Source of the DNA: Streptomyces morookaense
GTDB taxonomy: Bacteria; Actinomycetota; Actinomycetes; Streptomycetales; Streptomycetaceae
DNA: 58,789 bases
Direction of reading: 5' to 3'
NCBI RefSeq assembly: GCF_013030945.1
Contig: NZ_JABBXF010000073.1
Location: forward strand, 1-58,789
Part shown: positions 39,224 through 47,836 of the stretch, in pieces
Position numbering within the stretch: position 1 is the first letter of the stretch
Layout of the letters: every line of letters starts with the position of its first letter
Notes under the pieces: model-generated
Seen by the model: only the letters and a program-made list of their open reading frames with translations
Databases searched by the model: none
What the model was told of the DNA's origin: nothing
Made by a program: the position numbers and the translations under genes

Positions 39224-42200
39224 CGATGCCACTCTCTTGGGTACTGGTTGAGCATTTCGACGTGAGTGTTGGGGATGGGTACTTCTGTAAGGGGACCCCC
39301 TTCGTACGGATACTCGAATCTCTGGAAATGCTTCACGTACTCGCTGGCGGGCATCTTGACTTCGATTACCCCTTCGCCGTAATGCTTTGCATAGGTCTCT
39401 GCGAGTTCTCGCTCCTTAGCGAAGTAAGCCTTGCCGTCCATGTATGGATCGTGAGGGCCGCCCGGGAAGTCCCGCTCCAGGTATCCGTTATCGTGATGGT
39501 ACTGCCCGGTTCCTCGGCTTGGCGCTTTGTATAGACTTACGGTTTCTTCGTATGAGAAAAGCCCCAGCGGATCCGCCCAAGTGTGCGGATTATGCACATA
39601 CCCCACCGGATTCGGCGCCGCCGCCAGCCCCAGTGGATCCGGCGACGTATACCGCCCCGTCTCCGGGTCGTAGTGGCGGTGGAAGTTGTAGTGGAGTCCC
39701 GTCTCCGGGTCGAAGTATTGGCCCGGGAAGCGCAAGGGTGTGTATGCCGTGCTCTCGCGGGCCCAAGTCGTCGTGCCCCAGAGGGTGGTGCGGGTGCGCC
39801 AGGCGATCGTGCCCGTCTCGTCCACCAACTCCGTCGGCGCGCCCACCAGGTCCGTGACGATCGCGAAGAAGCGGCTGTCGATTTCCTCCTGCGGGGCATC
39901 CGCTGCCGATATGCGTTCCGTCTGGGAGACCGGGCGCAGGCCGTCGTGGTCCCACGTCAGGGTGACCGGGTTCGGCAACGCAGCCGATGTCGTTGTCTGT
40001 TCCGTCAGCGTCGAGCCGTCCCAGGTGAAGTCCACCTGTTCTGCGACCTCGGTACCGTCGGCCGTCAGGCGCTGCTTGGCTATTCGGCGGCCCAGCGGGT
40101 CGTACAGGTAACGCCAGCGCGTACCGTCCGGTGTGGTCACCGTGCGGAGGCGGTCCTCCGCGTCCCACTCGTAGCGCCACGTGTCCGGCCTGCGTGACAG
40201 GCGGACCTTCTGGCGCAGGACCACCCGGCCCTGCGCGTCGTGTTCGTAGCGCACCGTTCCCGCGCGCTTGATCAGCGTGCCCGAGTACGCGCGCGTACCC
40301 TGCGCCTCCGCGCCCGGGTGTGCGGCCGGCCAGCTCGCCTCCGTCTGGTTGCCCGCCGTGTCGTATGTATAGCGTTCCTGCCAACCCGGCTCGTCGACCG
40401 ATGTCACCCGCCCGACCGCGTCGAGTTCGTACGCGCGGTCGTTCTCGGACGTCAGGTAGCCGTCGCGGCGGTACGTGTACGCGCGGTGAAGCCCCGTCGT
40501 CAGCGATTGCGTCGTCACGCGGCCCGCCGCGTCCCACGAGTGCGTGAGCGTGACGTTCGCGCCGAAGTGGCGAGCGACCTCGCGGCCCGCCGCGTCGTGT
40601 TCGATGTCGAAGGTGTGGCCCGACGCCGTCAGGGACGTGGCGCGGCCTGCCGCGTCATACGTCCACTTGCTCACTGCGCCGCTCGGCGTGATACGTCGAG
40701 CGCGCCGGCCCAGCTCGTCATAAGTGAACGTGAGCGTACGGCCGTTGGTCGTCTCCGACTTGATGCGGCCCAGGCGGTCGCGGTGGTAAGTCAGGGTCGC
40801 GTCCGGGCCTGTCGCTTCCAAGAGGCGGCCCGCCGCGTCGTGCACGTACCTCGTCACCGCGCCGTCGGCGTTCTTCGCCACCACGCGGCCGAGCACATCG
40901 TGCTCGTACGTCGTCGTCTGACCCAGCCCGTTCGTACGGGCCGTGAGTTGGCCCGCCGCGTCATGCCCGTACGTCAGCGTGCGGCCGTCGAAGTCCGTCT
41001 CGGAGGCGAGGTGTCCCGCCGGGTCGTACACGTACGACCAGGTCAGCCCTTGCGGGTTGGTGACCTGCGTGAGCCGGAGTCGGGTGTCGTGCGTGAACTC
41101 GTGGCGCACGCCGTCGGGGCCCGTCCGGGCGCTGAGCAGGTCGAAGTGGGTGTACTCGTACGTCGTGACGCCGCCCATCGCGTCGACGTACCGCGTGCAG
41201 TTGCCCTCACCGTCGTACGTCCACGACTCCTCCGCGCCGTCAGGGGCGATACGGCGCAGCAGCCGGCCCTCCACCGACCACTTCAGGCGGGTCGTCGCGC
41301 CCAGCGGGTCGACGACGGCCGTCACGCGGCCCCACGGATCCCGGCGGTAGGCGGTCACCCCGCCCAGCGGGTCGGTCAACTCGACGACCAGCCCCGCCGC
41401 GTTGCACCGCAGCCGCGTCGTGTTGCCCAGCGCGTCGGTGACAGCAGCCGGGTGGCCGCGGTCGTCGTACGTGTAGTGGGTGACGGACCCCGCCGGGTCC
41501 GTCACCGTCGTGCGGCGGCCCGCCTCGTCGTACGTCTGCCGCCAGACCGTTCCGTCCGGATACGTCACCGTCTCCGGCAGGCCGAGCGCGTTGTGCGACG
41601 CCTGCGCCTCGCGGCCGTCCGGGCGGATGACGGCCGTCATCCGCCCGTCGGTGTCGTAGCGGTACTCCGTCGTGCGCCCCAGCGCGTCGGTGCGGGACAG
41701 CAGCCGGTCGTGACGGTCCCAGCGCAGGCGGGTGACAGCGCCCAACGGGTCGGTCTGACCGACGAGTTGCAGCGAGCTGTTGAAGACGTGACGCGTGGCG
41801 TGGCCGGACGAGTCCGTGACGGTGGTGACCCGCAAGCCCGTTGCCGGGTCCGGCTCGGCGTAGTCGATGCTGCAGCGCATGTGGCCGTCGACGCCGGACT
41901 CGTACACGCAGCGGTCGCGGTCGTCGTACGTGTAGTCGTAACGGCTGCCGTTGCGGTCGGTCCAGGATGTGACGCGGTCGTGATCGTCGTAGCCGAAGCG
42001 CAGGGGCTCGCCCGAGGAGTTGACGACTCCGGTGAGGTTGCCGTCGGTGTACTCGTAGCGGATCAGTTCGGCATCGCCGCCGCCGTGCTCGCTGCCACCG
42101 GGCTCACCGCCCACCAGGTGCAGCGCGGTGATGCGGCCTTGGTCCGTCGTGATGCGGATCCGGTAGCCCGCCTCGTGGGCGATGGCCAGAGGCGTGCCGT

Positions 42201-43932
42201 CCGCCGCGTACTCGAAGGAGATCCAGTGGCCGTTGCGGTCCGAGATCTGTTCCAGGAGCGCGAGTTCGTCGTCGTACGGCATGAAGTGCCACGTCAGACC
42301 CCGCAAGGGGTCGGTGATGGCGGAGCTGCCGTCCGCCTCCCGGGTGAGCGGCCAGCGGGGGCCTTCCGCCGGCAGCACGGGCACGCCCGGCGCCGGGTGC
42401 GGGTAGGACAACAGCATCCCGTCCTCGCGCACGAAGACGACGCCCTCGGAGTCGGTCTCCAGCCGCTGGTCCGCCGTGCTCGACCAACTCGGGCCGAACC
42501 ACACGCCTGCCCGGTAGCCGGACTGGACCCTGCGGTGGAATCGCAGGGGAAGCGTGCCCGGAAGCGTGACGTCCGTCTGCGGCAGGAACATCCGGCCCGT
42601 GGCGAGGTCCACCGGGTCGGTGTTGTCGGTGCACTTGACGCTCTCTTCGCGACCGGCGTCGCGCGCGCCGTGCGGGCCGTCCGACACATGCCCGCGCGCC
42701 GCGCCGCTCTCCGCGCCCTCGCGCGCCGCGTTCTGCGCGGCCTTCCGGGCACCGGCCTCCGCCGCTTCCTCGCCCCCGTGCCTCGCCGCGTTGATCGCGA
42801 CCCGTTCGCCCGCCGACGCGCCCGCGCTGCCGCCGCCGCTGAGGACGGCCAGCGCCACGTTGCCGAGCAGTCGGCCACCGGCCTCCGAGGAGTCCTTGCC
42901 CCAGCCGTCCCCGACGAGCGTGGCGGGCAGGCGTTCCGGATGGGAGGCCAACGAGAGGATGCCCGCGGCCGTGTTGGAGACGGTGCCCAGGTACTCCGCG
43001 GGGTGGGTGATGTTGTAGGGGTCGGTGGGGTTGAGGCTGCGGGCGAATTTCACCATGTCCGTGCCGGAGCGCACGACGCCGCCGGCGAGGTGCATGTACT
43101 CGATGGCGCCGCCGTCCTTCAGGTCCAGCGCATCGGCCTTCATGCGCTGGGTGAAAGCCGGCTTCCGAGGCGCCTGCCCGACAGCGGCATGGATCTTCGC
43201 CTGCGCCTCCGCGCCCGCCGTATTGCGCTGCTTGCGCGCCTCGGTCAGGAGGCGTCGAGCCTCCGCCATATCGGCTTTGCCCGGCTCGCCCGGGTCCGAC
43301 GGGCGGGGGCCGGGATCCTGGTGCGCATCGATCTTCGCGTTGTACGCATCGGCCTTGGCGTTGTAGTCGTCAACGGCCTTCTTGTTCGCTTCGCGGCCCT
43401 TCTTGTGGAGGCGAATCGCCTCCTCGGCCTGCCGCTGCGCCCACTCGACCGTGTGCGCGTACGCCTCCAGCGCCCCTGCCGCCGTCTCGCAGGCGTCGGC
43501 CGCGTGTGCCCACTGCTGCGGGTGCTCGACGAACTTCGCCGTGAACGCCTCGGAGCCCTCGCCCTTCCACCCCGTGGCACGGATCTTCTGCAGGCCTCCG
43601 TGGACGGAGTCCAGGGACGTGTGGAACGAACGCAGGTGCTTCGCCGTGGCGTTGATCTTCGCCACGTCGCCGTGGACGAGCTGCTTGGGGTCCTCGGTAT
43701 GGCCGAGCTCCTGCTCGCCGACCGTCGCTCCCAGACCGGAGGCCACGTGGTCGCCGAGGTTCTCGACCTTGCGCGCCATGGAGTGCGCGCCCGCTTTGTC
43801 GAGGGCCTCGGCCGCGTGGTCGGTGGTCCACTCGACGGCCTCACCGGCCTTCTTCTCGCCCCGGTTCCACGTGTCCTCGAGCCAGTCGCCCGCCTTGTCG
43901 ACACCGTGCTCGATGCCGTCGAAAACGCCCAT
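39220..43932 (-). CDS. RHS/YD-repeat polymorphic toxin with type VII-type N-terminus
   Basis: The product has 1570 residues. Residues 1-340 form a WXG-like helical export region: MGVFDGIEHGVDKAGDWLED, then ATGWKGEGSEAFTAKF. A DUF6531-type entry at about 440-510 starts DPVDLATGRMFLPQTDVTLP. Some twenty YD repeats (such as YDYTYDDRDRCVYE, YDEAGRRTTVTDPAG) fill 540-1380 and build the shell. The core ends at HYDPETGRYTSPDPLGLAAA and WADPLGLFS (near 1431 and 1457). The last ~113 residues are the variable toxin tip, with AYFAKERELAETYAKHYGEG and GVIEVKMPASEYV. The tip resembles an ADP-ribosyltransferase-like fold, but that is uncertain. The start overlaps the WXG gene stop (TGATG). Confidence 0.9.
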   Translation of the reverse strand: MGVFDGIEHGVDKAGDWLEDTWNRGEKKAGEAVEWTTDHAAEALDKAGAHSMARKVENLGDHVASGLGATVGEQELGHTEDPKQLVHGDVAKINATAKHLRSFHTSLDSVHGGLQKIRATGWKGEGSEAFTAKFVEHPQQWAHAADACETAAGALEAYAHTVEWAQRQAEEAIRLHKKGREANKKAVDDYNAKADAYNAKIDAHQDPGPRPSDPGEPGKADMAEARRLLTEARKQRNTAGAEAQAKIHAAVGQAPRKPAFTQRMKADALDLKDGGAIEYMHLAGGVVRSGTDMVKFARSLNPTDPYNITHPAEYLGTVSNTAAGILSLASHPERLPATLVGDGWGKDSSEAGGRLLGNVALAVLSGGGSAGASAGERVAINAARHGGEEAAEAGARKAAQNAAREGAESGAARGHVSDGPHGARDAGREESVKCTDNTDPVDLATGRMFLPQTDVTLPGTLPLRFHRRVQSGYRAGVWFGPSWSSTADQRLETDSEGVVFVREDGMLLSYPHPAPGVPVLPAEGPRWPLTREADGSSAITDPLRGLTWHFMPYDDELALLEQISDRNGHWISFEYAADGTPLAIAHEAGYRIRITTDQGRITALHLVGGEPGGSEHGGGDAELIRYEYTDGNLTGVVNSSGEPLRFGYDDHDRVTSWTDRNGSRYDYTYDDRDRCVYESGVDGHMRCSIDYAEPDPATGLRVTTVTDSSGHATRHVFNSSLQLVGQTDPLGAVTRLRWDRHDRLLSRTDALGRTTEYRYDTDGRMTAVIRPDGREAQASHNALGLPETVTYPDGTVWRQTYDEAGRRTTVTDPAGSVTHYTYDDRGHPAAVTDALGNTTRLRCNAAGLVVELTDPLGGVTAYRRDPWGRVTAVVDPLGATTRLKWSVEGRLLRRIAPDGAEESWTYDGEGNCTRYVDAMGGVTTYEYTHFDLLSARTGPDGVRHEFTHDTRLRLTQVTNPQGLTWSYVYDPAGHLASETDFDGRTLTYGHDAAGQLTARTNGLGQTTTYEHDVLGRVVAKNADGAVTRYVHDAAGRLLEATGPDATLTYHRDRLGRIKSETTNGRTLTFTYDELGRRARRITPSGAVSKWTYDAAGRATSLTASGHTFDIEHDAAGREVARHFGANVTLTHSWDAAGRVTTQSLTTGLHRAYTYRRDGYLTSENDRAYELDAVGRVTSVDEPGWQERYTYDTAGNQTEASWPAAHPGAEAQGTRAYSGTLIKRAGTVRYEHDAQGRVVLRQKVRLSRRPDTWRYEWDAEDRLRTVTTPDGTRWRYLYDPLGRRIAKQRLTADGTEVAEQVDFTWDGSTLTEQTTTSAALPNPVTLTWDHDGLRPVSQTERISAADAPQEEIDSRFFAIVTDLVGAPTELVDETGTIAWRTRTTLWGTTTWARESTAYTPLRFPGQYFDPETGLHYNFHRHYDPETGRYTSPDPLGLAAAPNPVGYVHNPHTWADPLGLFSYEETVSLYKAPSRGTGQYHHDNGYLERDFPGGPHDPYMDGKAYFAKERELAETYAKHYGEGVIEVKMPASEYVKHFQRFEYPYEGGPLTEVPIPNTHVEMLNQYPREWHR

Positions 43933-44519
43933 CAGTCCTGTTCCCCGCCGCCGTTCAGCTTCCTCGCCGTGCGGAACGCCATGCCCATGGGCGTCGCGCC
44001 GCCCGTCTCGGCGCTGTCCATGAGGTCGTCGGCCGTACGCGACCAGACGTGCCCGGCGTTCTGCGCCTGCTGCCGGAAGGAATCGGTGCCGAAATCGGCG
44101 TCGCGGGCCTGTGTGAAGGCGTTGTCCGAGGCGACCTGGCCCCAGGACATGTTCTCCACCTGGTCCTCGCTCAGGTGGGGGTTGCCCATACCGGCGTTGG
44201 CGACGACCTTCATCGTGCCGGAGAGGTACGAGTCGACCTCGTGGTAGTAACCCGCCGACAGGTGCACGCGCTCGGCGAACTCGTTCGCGTCCTGCAGCAG
44301 AGCCCGGATGCCCCACTCCCAGCGGTCGCAGAAGTCGTCGAGGGCGGAGGTCAGACCCTCGTGGCCGGATTCCACGCCGGACAGGGAGAGTTCGGAGAAT
44401 CCACGCCCCACTGCCGCCTCGCCCGCCGTGCCGATGGACTTCAGCTCGCCGATCGCCGCGTTGATACCGCGCGTGATGCCGTCGAGGGCTTCCTTGTGTG
44501 CTTCCAGGTCCCCGCTCAC
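43932..44519 (-). CDS. WXG-like protein preceding the RHS toxin
   Basis: This 195-residue helical protein starts VSGDLEAHKEALDGITRGIN at GTG 44519. The first ~100 residues show the length and heptad pattern of ESX/WXG-type helical hairpins; a DRWEWGIRALLQDANEFAER segment takes the place of the usual W-x-G. The rest holds HLSAGYYHEVDSYLSGTMKV and NMSWGQVASDNAF. It is probably a secretion partner or chaperone for the RHS protein that follows. It overlaps the SseB-like gene by four bases and the RHS start by one. Confidence 0.75.
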   Translation of the reverse strand: MSGDLEAHKEALDGITRGINAAIGELKSIGTAGEAAVGRGFSELSLSGVESGHEGLTSALDDFCDRWEWGIRALLQDANEFAERVHLSAGYYHEVDSYLSGTMKVVANAGMGNPHLSEDQVENMSWGQVASDNAFTQARDADFGTDSFRQQAQNAGHVWSRTADDLMDSAETGGATPMGMAFRTARKLNGGGEQD

Positions 44520-44986
44520 TGCGCGCCCTCCGGGTCGTCCACGCCGTCCACCGCCGCATGCCCGGGGACGATGCCCGTCACGGGCGGGAACAGCATCGGG
44601 CGTTCGCCGGCGACGTCCAGGGCCACGCCGGCGGGGCCGCCGACCGCCGGTACGACGACGTCGAGCAGGCGCGCCCCGAGGACGGAGCGGTACTCCCGGT
44701 CCGCGGGCGTGCTCGCGGCAGTCGCGCCGTGTGCGGCGGCAAAGCGTGCCAGGGCGGTCTCGTCCGTGAACGCGCAGATCCAGCGGATGCCGCCGAACTC
44801 CACGGACCACAGCCCGCCCGCCTCGTCCAGCGGGACGAGAACGGCTGTGCGCCGGAACTCCCCGATCATGGCAGCCGGATGTCCCTGCCCGGCGTGGACT
44901 GCGGCAACCTGCTCGGTGAGTGCCCCTGCCGGCCGTGGCGACGACGGCTGTGATGGCGACTGTGACGGCGACTGTGACGGCAACAC
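44516..44986 (-). CDS. SseB-like protein, first gene of the RHS operon
   Basis: The product has 156 residues from GTG 44986, which has GGGGGGAG eight bases upstream. The N-terminus has a short Ser/Pro/Gln repeat, SQSPSQSPSQPSS, coded by a 12-base tandem repeat. The body resembles the SseB N-terminal domain: EFRRTAVLVPLDE, then LWSVEFGGIRWICAFTDETA. Such domains precede WXG and RHS genes in many streptomycete type VII loci. The role is unknown; escort or assembly is likely. The operon promoter should lie in 44987-45110. Confidence 0.75.
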   Translation of the reverse strand: MLPSQSPSQSPSQPSSPRPAGALTEQVAAVHAGQGHPAAMIGEFRRTAVLVPLDEAGGLWSVEFGGIRWICAFTDETALARFAAAHGATAASTPADREYRSVLGARLLDVVVPAVGGPAGVALDVAGERPMLFPPVTGIVPGHAAVDGVDDPEGAQ

Positions 44987-45113
44987 GTTCGGCTCTCCCC
45001 CCGTTTCCCCGTTCCGGCCTCCCGGCACCGTACACAACGACTTCTGTAGAGATCCGACAGCATCCCCCGCGCGCCCCTGTCGCTGCTCGATTGTCTCTCC
45101 GGCGATCTCACCC

Positions 45114-45164
45114 GATACGTTTCGTTGTATTCGTTGTATCCAGCACTACCGATCGAACGAAACG
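45114..45164 (+). promoter_or_regulatory. Repeat-rich fabG promoter region
   Basis: TCGTTGTAT is present twice in perfect tandem (45122-45130, 45131-45139), bounded by the inverted pair GATAC (45114-45118) and GTATC (45136-45140). CGTTTCGTT (45118-45126) is inverted as AACGAAACG at 45156-45164. The region is AT-richer than its surroundings and ends 13 bases before the fabG start, as expected for an operator region. Confidence 0.5.
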
Positions 45165-45177
45165 GAAGGGTGATCCC

Positions 45178-45897
45178 TTGAGCCGCTCGGTTCTCGTCAC
45201 CGGAGGAAACCGGGGCATCGGCCTCGCCATCGCCCGCGCCTTCGCCGAGGCGGGCGACAAGGTGGCCTTCACGTACCGCTCGGGAGAGCCCCCGGCCGCC
45301 CTGACGGAGCTGGGCTGCCTCGCCGTGAAGTGCGACATCACCGACCCCGAGCAGGTCGAGCAGGCCTACAAGGAGATCGAGGAGAAGCAGGGCGCGGTCG
45401 AGGTGCTGGTGGCCAACGCCGGCGTCACCCGCGACCAGCTGCTGCTGCGGATGTCCGAGGAGGACTTCACCTCGGTGCTGGAGACCAACCTGACCGGCAC
45501 CTTCCGGGTCGTCAAGCGTGCGTCGAAGGGCATGCTGCGGGCCCGCAAGGGACGCGTGGTGCTGATCTCGTCCGTGGTGGGCCTGATGGGCTCCGCGGGC
45601 CAGGCCAACTACGCCGCCTCCAAGGCCGGCCTGGTCGGCTTCGCCCGCTCGCTCGCACGTGAGCTGGGCTCCCGCAACATCACCGTCAACGTGGTCGCCC
45701 CCGGTTTCGTCGACACGGACATGACCCGTGTGCTCAGCGACGAGCAGCGGGAGGCCATCACGAGCAAGGTGCCGCTCGCGCGCTACGCGCAGCCCGAGGA
45801 GATCGCCGCCTCGGTCCGCTTCCTCGCCTCCGAGGACGCCGCATACATCACCGGAGCCGTCGTTCCCGTCGACGGCGGATTGGGCATGGGTCACTGA
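45178..45897 (+). CDS. fabG: 3-oxoacyl-ACP reductase FabG
   Basis: The product has 239 residues from TTG 45178 with GGAAGGG upstream. It has the NADPH motif VTGGNRGIG (near 8), NAG in VLVANAGVTRDQL, catalytic Ser in VVLISSVVGLMG and Tyr/Lys in ANYAASKAGL (near 143-147). It ends VVPVDGGLGMGH. FabG reduces beta-ketoacyl-ACP in fatty acid elongation. The enoyl reductase gene follows after five bases, the same pairing as fabG1-inhA of mycobacteria, so both are one operon. Confidence 0.95.
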   Translation: MSRSVLVTGGNRGIGLAIARAFAEAGDKVAFTYRSGEPPAALTELGCLAVKCDITDPEQVEQAYKEIEEKQGAVEVLVANAGVTRDQLLLRMSEEDFTSVLETNLTGTFRVVKRASKGMLRARKGRVVLISSVVGLMGSAGQANYAASKAGLVGFARSLARELGSRNITVNVVAPGFVDTDMTRVLSDEQREAITSKVPLARYAQPEEIAASVRFLASEDAAYITGAVVPVDGGLGMGH

Positions 45898-45902
45898 TCG
45901 AC

Positions 45903-46673
45903 ATGAGTGGAATCCTCGCAGGCAAGCGCATCCTCGTCACGGGTGTCCTCACCGAGGCCTCGATCGCCTTCCAGGCCGCCAAGGTGGCCCAGAACGAGGG
46001 CGCCGAGGTCATCCTGACCGGCTTCGGCCGGCTCTCCCTGGTCGAGCGCATCGCCAAGCGCCTCCCCAAGGAGGCCCCGGTGATCGAGCTGGACGTCACC
46101 AACCAGGAGCACCTCGACGGGCTGGCGGACAAGGTCCGCGAGCACCTGGGCGAGGACGCCCGCCTCGACGGCATCGTGCACTCGATCGCCTTCGGCCCGC
46201 AGGGCGCCTTCAACTTCCTCGAGGGCAGCTGGGAGGACGTCTCCACGGCCGTCCAGGTCTCGGCGTACTCCTACAAGTCGCTGGCCATGGCCCTGCTGCC
46301 GCTGATGGGCGAGGGCGCCTCGATCGTGGGCCTGACCTTCGACGCGCAGATCGCCTGGCCGAAGTACGACTGGATGGGCGTCGCCAAGGCGGCCCTCGAG
46401 TCCACCAACCGCTACCTGGCCCGTGACCTGGGTCCCAAGGGCATCCGCTGCAACCTGGTCTCGGCCGGTCCGATCAAGTCGATGGCCGCCAAGTCCATCC
46501 CGGGCTTCGAGGAGCTCGCGGACGTGTGGAACCACCGCGCCCCGATCGGCTGGGACCTGGCCGACCCGGAGCCGGCGGGCCGCGGCGTGGTCGGCATGCT
46601 GTCCGACTTCTTCCCGCGCACGACGGGCGAGATCGTGCACGTCGACGGCGGCGTGCACATGATGGGCGCCTGA
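45903..46673 (+). CDS. fabI: Enoyl-ACP reductase (InhA/FabI type)
   Basis: The product has 256 residues. It has the enoyl-reductase nucleotide motif VTGVLTEASIAFQAAKVA (near 12), the HSIAFGPQ loop with the serine matching InhA Ser94, and FDAQIAWPKYDWMGVAKAAL. The last carries the catalytic Tyr and Lys in the Y-x6-K spacing of InhA. It ends IVHVDGGVHMMGA. It reduces trans-2-enoyl-ACP at the last step of fatty acid elongation. The sequence is closer to mycobacterial InhA than to E. coli FabI in the loop regions. Confidence 0.95.
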   Translation: MSGILAGKRILVTGVLTEASIAFQAAKVAQNEGAEVILTGFGRLSLVERIAKRLPKEAPVIELDVTNQEHLDGLADKVREHLGEDARLDGIVHSIAFGPQGAFNFLEGSWEDVSTAVQVSAYSYKSLAMALLPLMGEGASIVGLTFDAQIAWPKYDWMGVAKAALESTNRYLARDLGPKGIRCNLVSAGPIKSMAAKSIPGFEELADVWNHRAPIGWDLADPEPAGRGVVGMLSDFFPRTTGEIVHVDGGVHMMGA

Positions 46674-46693
46674 CCCCCCTCCGGGGAGTCTGT

Positions 46694-46740
46694 ACGGCCG
46701 CGGGGCCGTCCACCGTTCCGGTGTACGGCCCCGCGGCCGT
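46694..46740 (+). terminator. Terminator hairpin after fabI
   Basis: ACGGCCGCGGGGCCGT (46694-46709) pairs perfectly with ACGGCCCCGCGGCCGT (46725-46740), a 16-bp stem with a 15-base loop, starting 20 bases after the fabI stop. Confidence 0.85.
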
Positions 46741-46860
46741 TGCCGTGCCGTTGCCGTGTCTGTTCGAGTCGAGAGCCGTTCGAGTCGAGAACTGCGCCCA
46801 TCGCCCGCACACTGGTGGGGACCGGAGGTTCCGACGGGCACCGTGGCGAGGAGGTGCGAC

Positions 46861-47208
46861 ATGGCATCCCCGTTGCGCCGGACGGCGGCGGTTCTGCTGG
46901 CGGTCTCGGCCGTGGCCGGTTCCGCCGACGCCGCCGCCGTGCCCGCCGCGCCGCGCCGTATCGCACGGGCGGGTCAGCCGCTGGAGGCGGAGTGCAGCGC
47001 ACGCGTCGACGGCTCCCGCGCCGTCGCCGACTGCTTCAACGCCAACGCCACCCCCGACCGCGTCCAGCTGCACGTCCAGTGCGCCCGCTGGTGGGACCCC
47101 GGCATGGACACCGCCACCGTCACCGTGGAGCCCGCCCGGCACGTCTCCCTCGCGCAGCGCTGCTGGCTGGAGATACGCCAGGCCTGGGTGAGTCACCTGC
47201 CCGGGTGA
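46861..47208 (+). CDS. Small secreted protein, unknown
   Basis: The product has 115 residues from ATG 46861 with GAGGAGG upstream. The signal peptide is RRTAAVLLAVSAVAGSADAA (to about 25). The mature part is about 90 residues with four cysteines (AECSARV, ADCFNAN, VQCARWW, QRCWLEI), a pattern for two disulfides, and ends AWVSHLPG. It resembles small secreted cysteine proteins of streptomycetes with no known role. It stands alone. Confidence 0.8.
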   Translation: MASPLRRTAAVLLAVSAVAGSADAAAVPAAPRRIARAGQPLEAECSARVDGSRAVADCFNANATPDRVQLHVQCARWWDPGMDTATVTVEPARHVSLAQRCWLEIRQAWVSHLPG

Positions 47209-47241
47209 GGATCCCGCGCGCGGGGATGGGACACTGTGCGC

Positions 47242-47358
47242 ATGCCCGTGCTCGAGCCCAATCCCCAGAACGGCCAGAAGGCCCTGCTGACCATCCTCGG
47301 CGTGATGCTCGGCATCACGGTGGTCATCGCCGTCATCGCCACGATCGCCTCTCCCTGA
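47242..47358 (+). CDS. SGM_5486-type membrane micro-protein
   Basis: The 38-residue product reads MPVLEPNPQNGQKALLTILG then VMLGITVVIAVIATIASP. The N-terminal PNPQNGQK motif followed by a single hydrophobic helix matches the actinomycete micro-protein named SGM_5486 family transporter-associated protein. There is no ribosome-binding site, and ACACTGTG lies a few bases before the ATG, so it may be translated from a leaderless mRNA. The partner transporter is not obvious here. Confidence 0.75.
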   Translation: MPVLEPNPQNGQKALLTILGVMLGITVVIAVIATIASP

Positions 47359-47398
47359 GCCCCGGCCTTCGGCCCGCGACCCCGACTCGGACGCCCTG

Positions 47399-47412
47399 AT
47401 CCCCTAGGGGAT
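47399..47412. promoter_or_regulatory. Palindrome ATCCCCTAGGGGAT
   Basis: This perfect 14-base palindrome lies 119 bases before the next gene. It may be an operator or the end of the micro-protein transcript. Two downstream segments (GGTTACCGGATGGGAGACGG and CTCCGTAGGTT) show no clear promoter. Confidence 0.3.
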
Positions 47413-47530
47413 GGTGGGGGCAGCCCCAGGGTCGAGTGGGTGGGTTACCGGATGGGAGACGGAGGCCGCTCTCCGTAGGTTCGTAGTACACCGCAACACG
47501 GCGGTGCACCGGACACGCGGAGGCGATCCC

Positions 47531-47749
47531 ATGGCCGCCGGACGGCAGGCGCACACCCCCGGCACCAAGCAGGACAGACTGCCGTGGTGGGCCCTGGTGC
47601 TGCCCGCGGTCGCCTTCCTGGCGCTGTTCTCCCTGCTCGCCCCGAGCGCCTCGGCGGACACCGCGGAGGGGGCCGGCCGGCCGGGCGGCGGCTCGCTCGT
47701 CCACGTTGTCCAGTTGGTGCAGCATGCGGTCATACACCGTGCGCCGTGA
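47531..47749 (+). CDS. Small single-span membrane protein, unknown
   Basis: The product has 72 residues from ATG 47531 with GGAGG upstream. A basic N-terminus (MAAGRQAHTPGTKQDRLPWW) is followed by one membrane helix (ALVLPAVAFLALFSLLAPSA) and a short outside part ending LVQHAVIHRAP. Codon bias is strong. No family recognised. The histidine phosphatase gene follows by 87 bases. Confidence 0.7.
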   Translation: MAAGRQAHTPGTKQDRLPWWALVLPAVAFLALFSLLAPSASADTAEGAGRPGGGSLVHVVQLVQHAVIHRAP

Positions 47750-47836
47750 GCCCCGGCGCGGCGCTCCGCCACCCTGTGGGGGCAAGCCTCCCAACACCCC
47801 GCGCCTCGCCGCCCGTTTCGTGCGAAGCTGGACGTC

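Noticed and set aside
39600..42300. Regularly spaced repeats resembling a repeat array
   Set aside because: These are YD repeats of the RHS protein, degenerate at DNA level and protein-coding; not a CRISPR array.
40240..44247. 1335-residue plus-strand ORF antisense to the RHS gene
   Set aside because: It is an Arg/Val/Ala-rich shadow frame of the GC-rich RHS coding sequence, with no domain and no plausible start.
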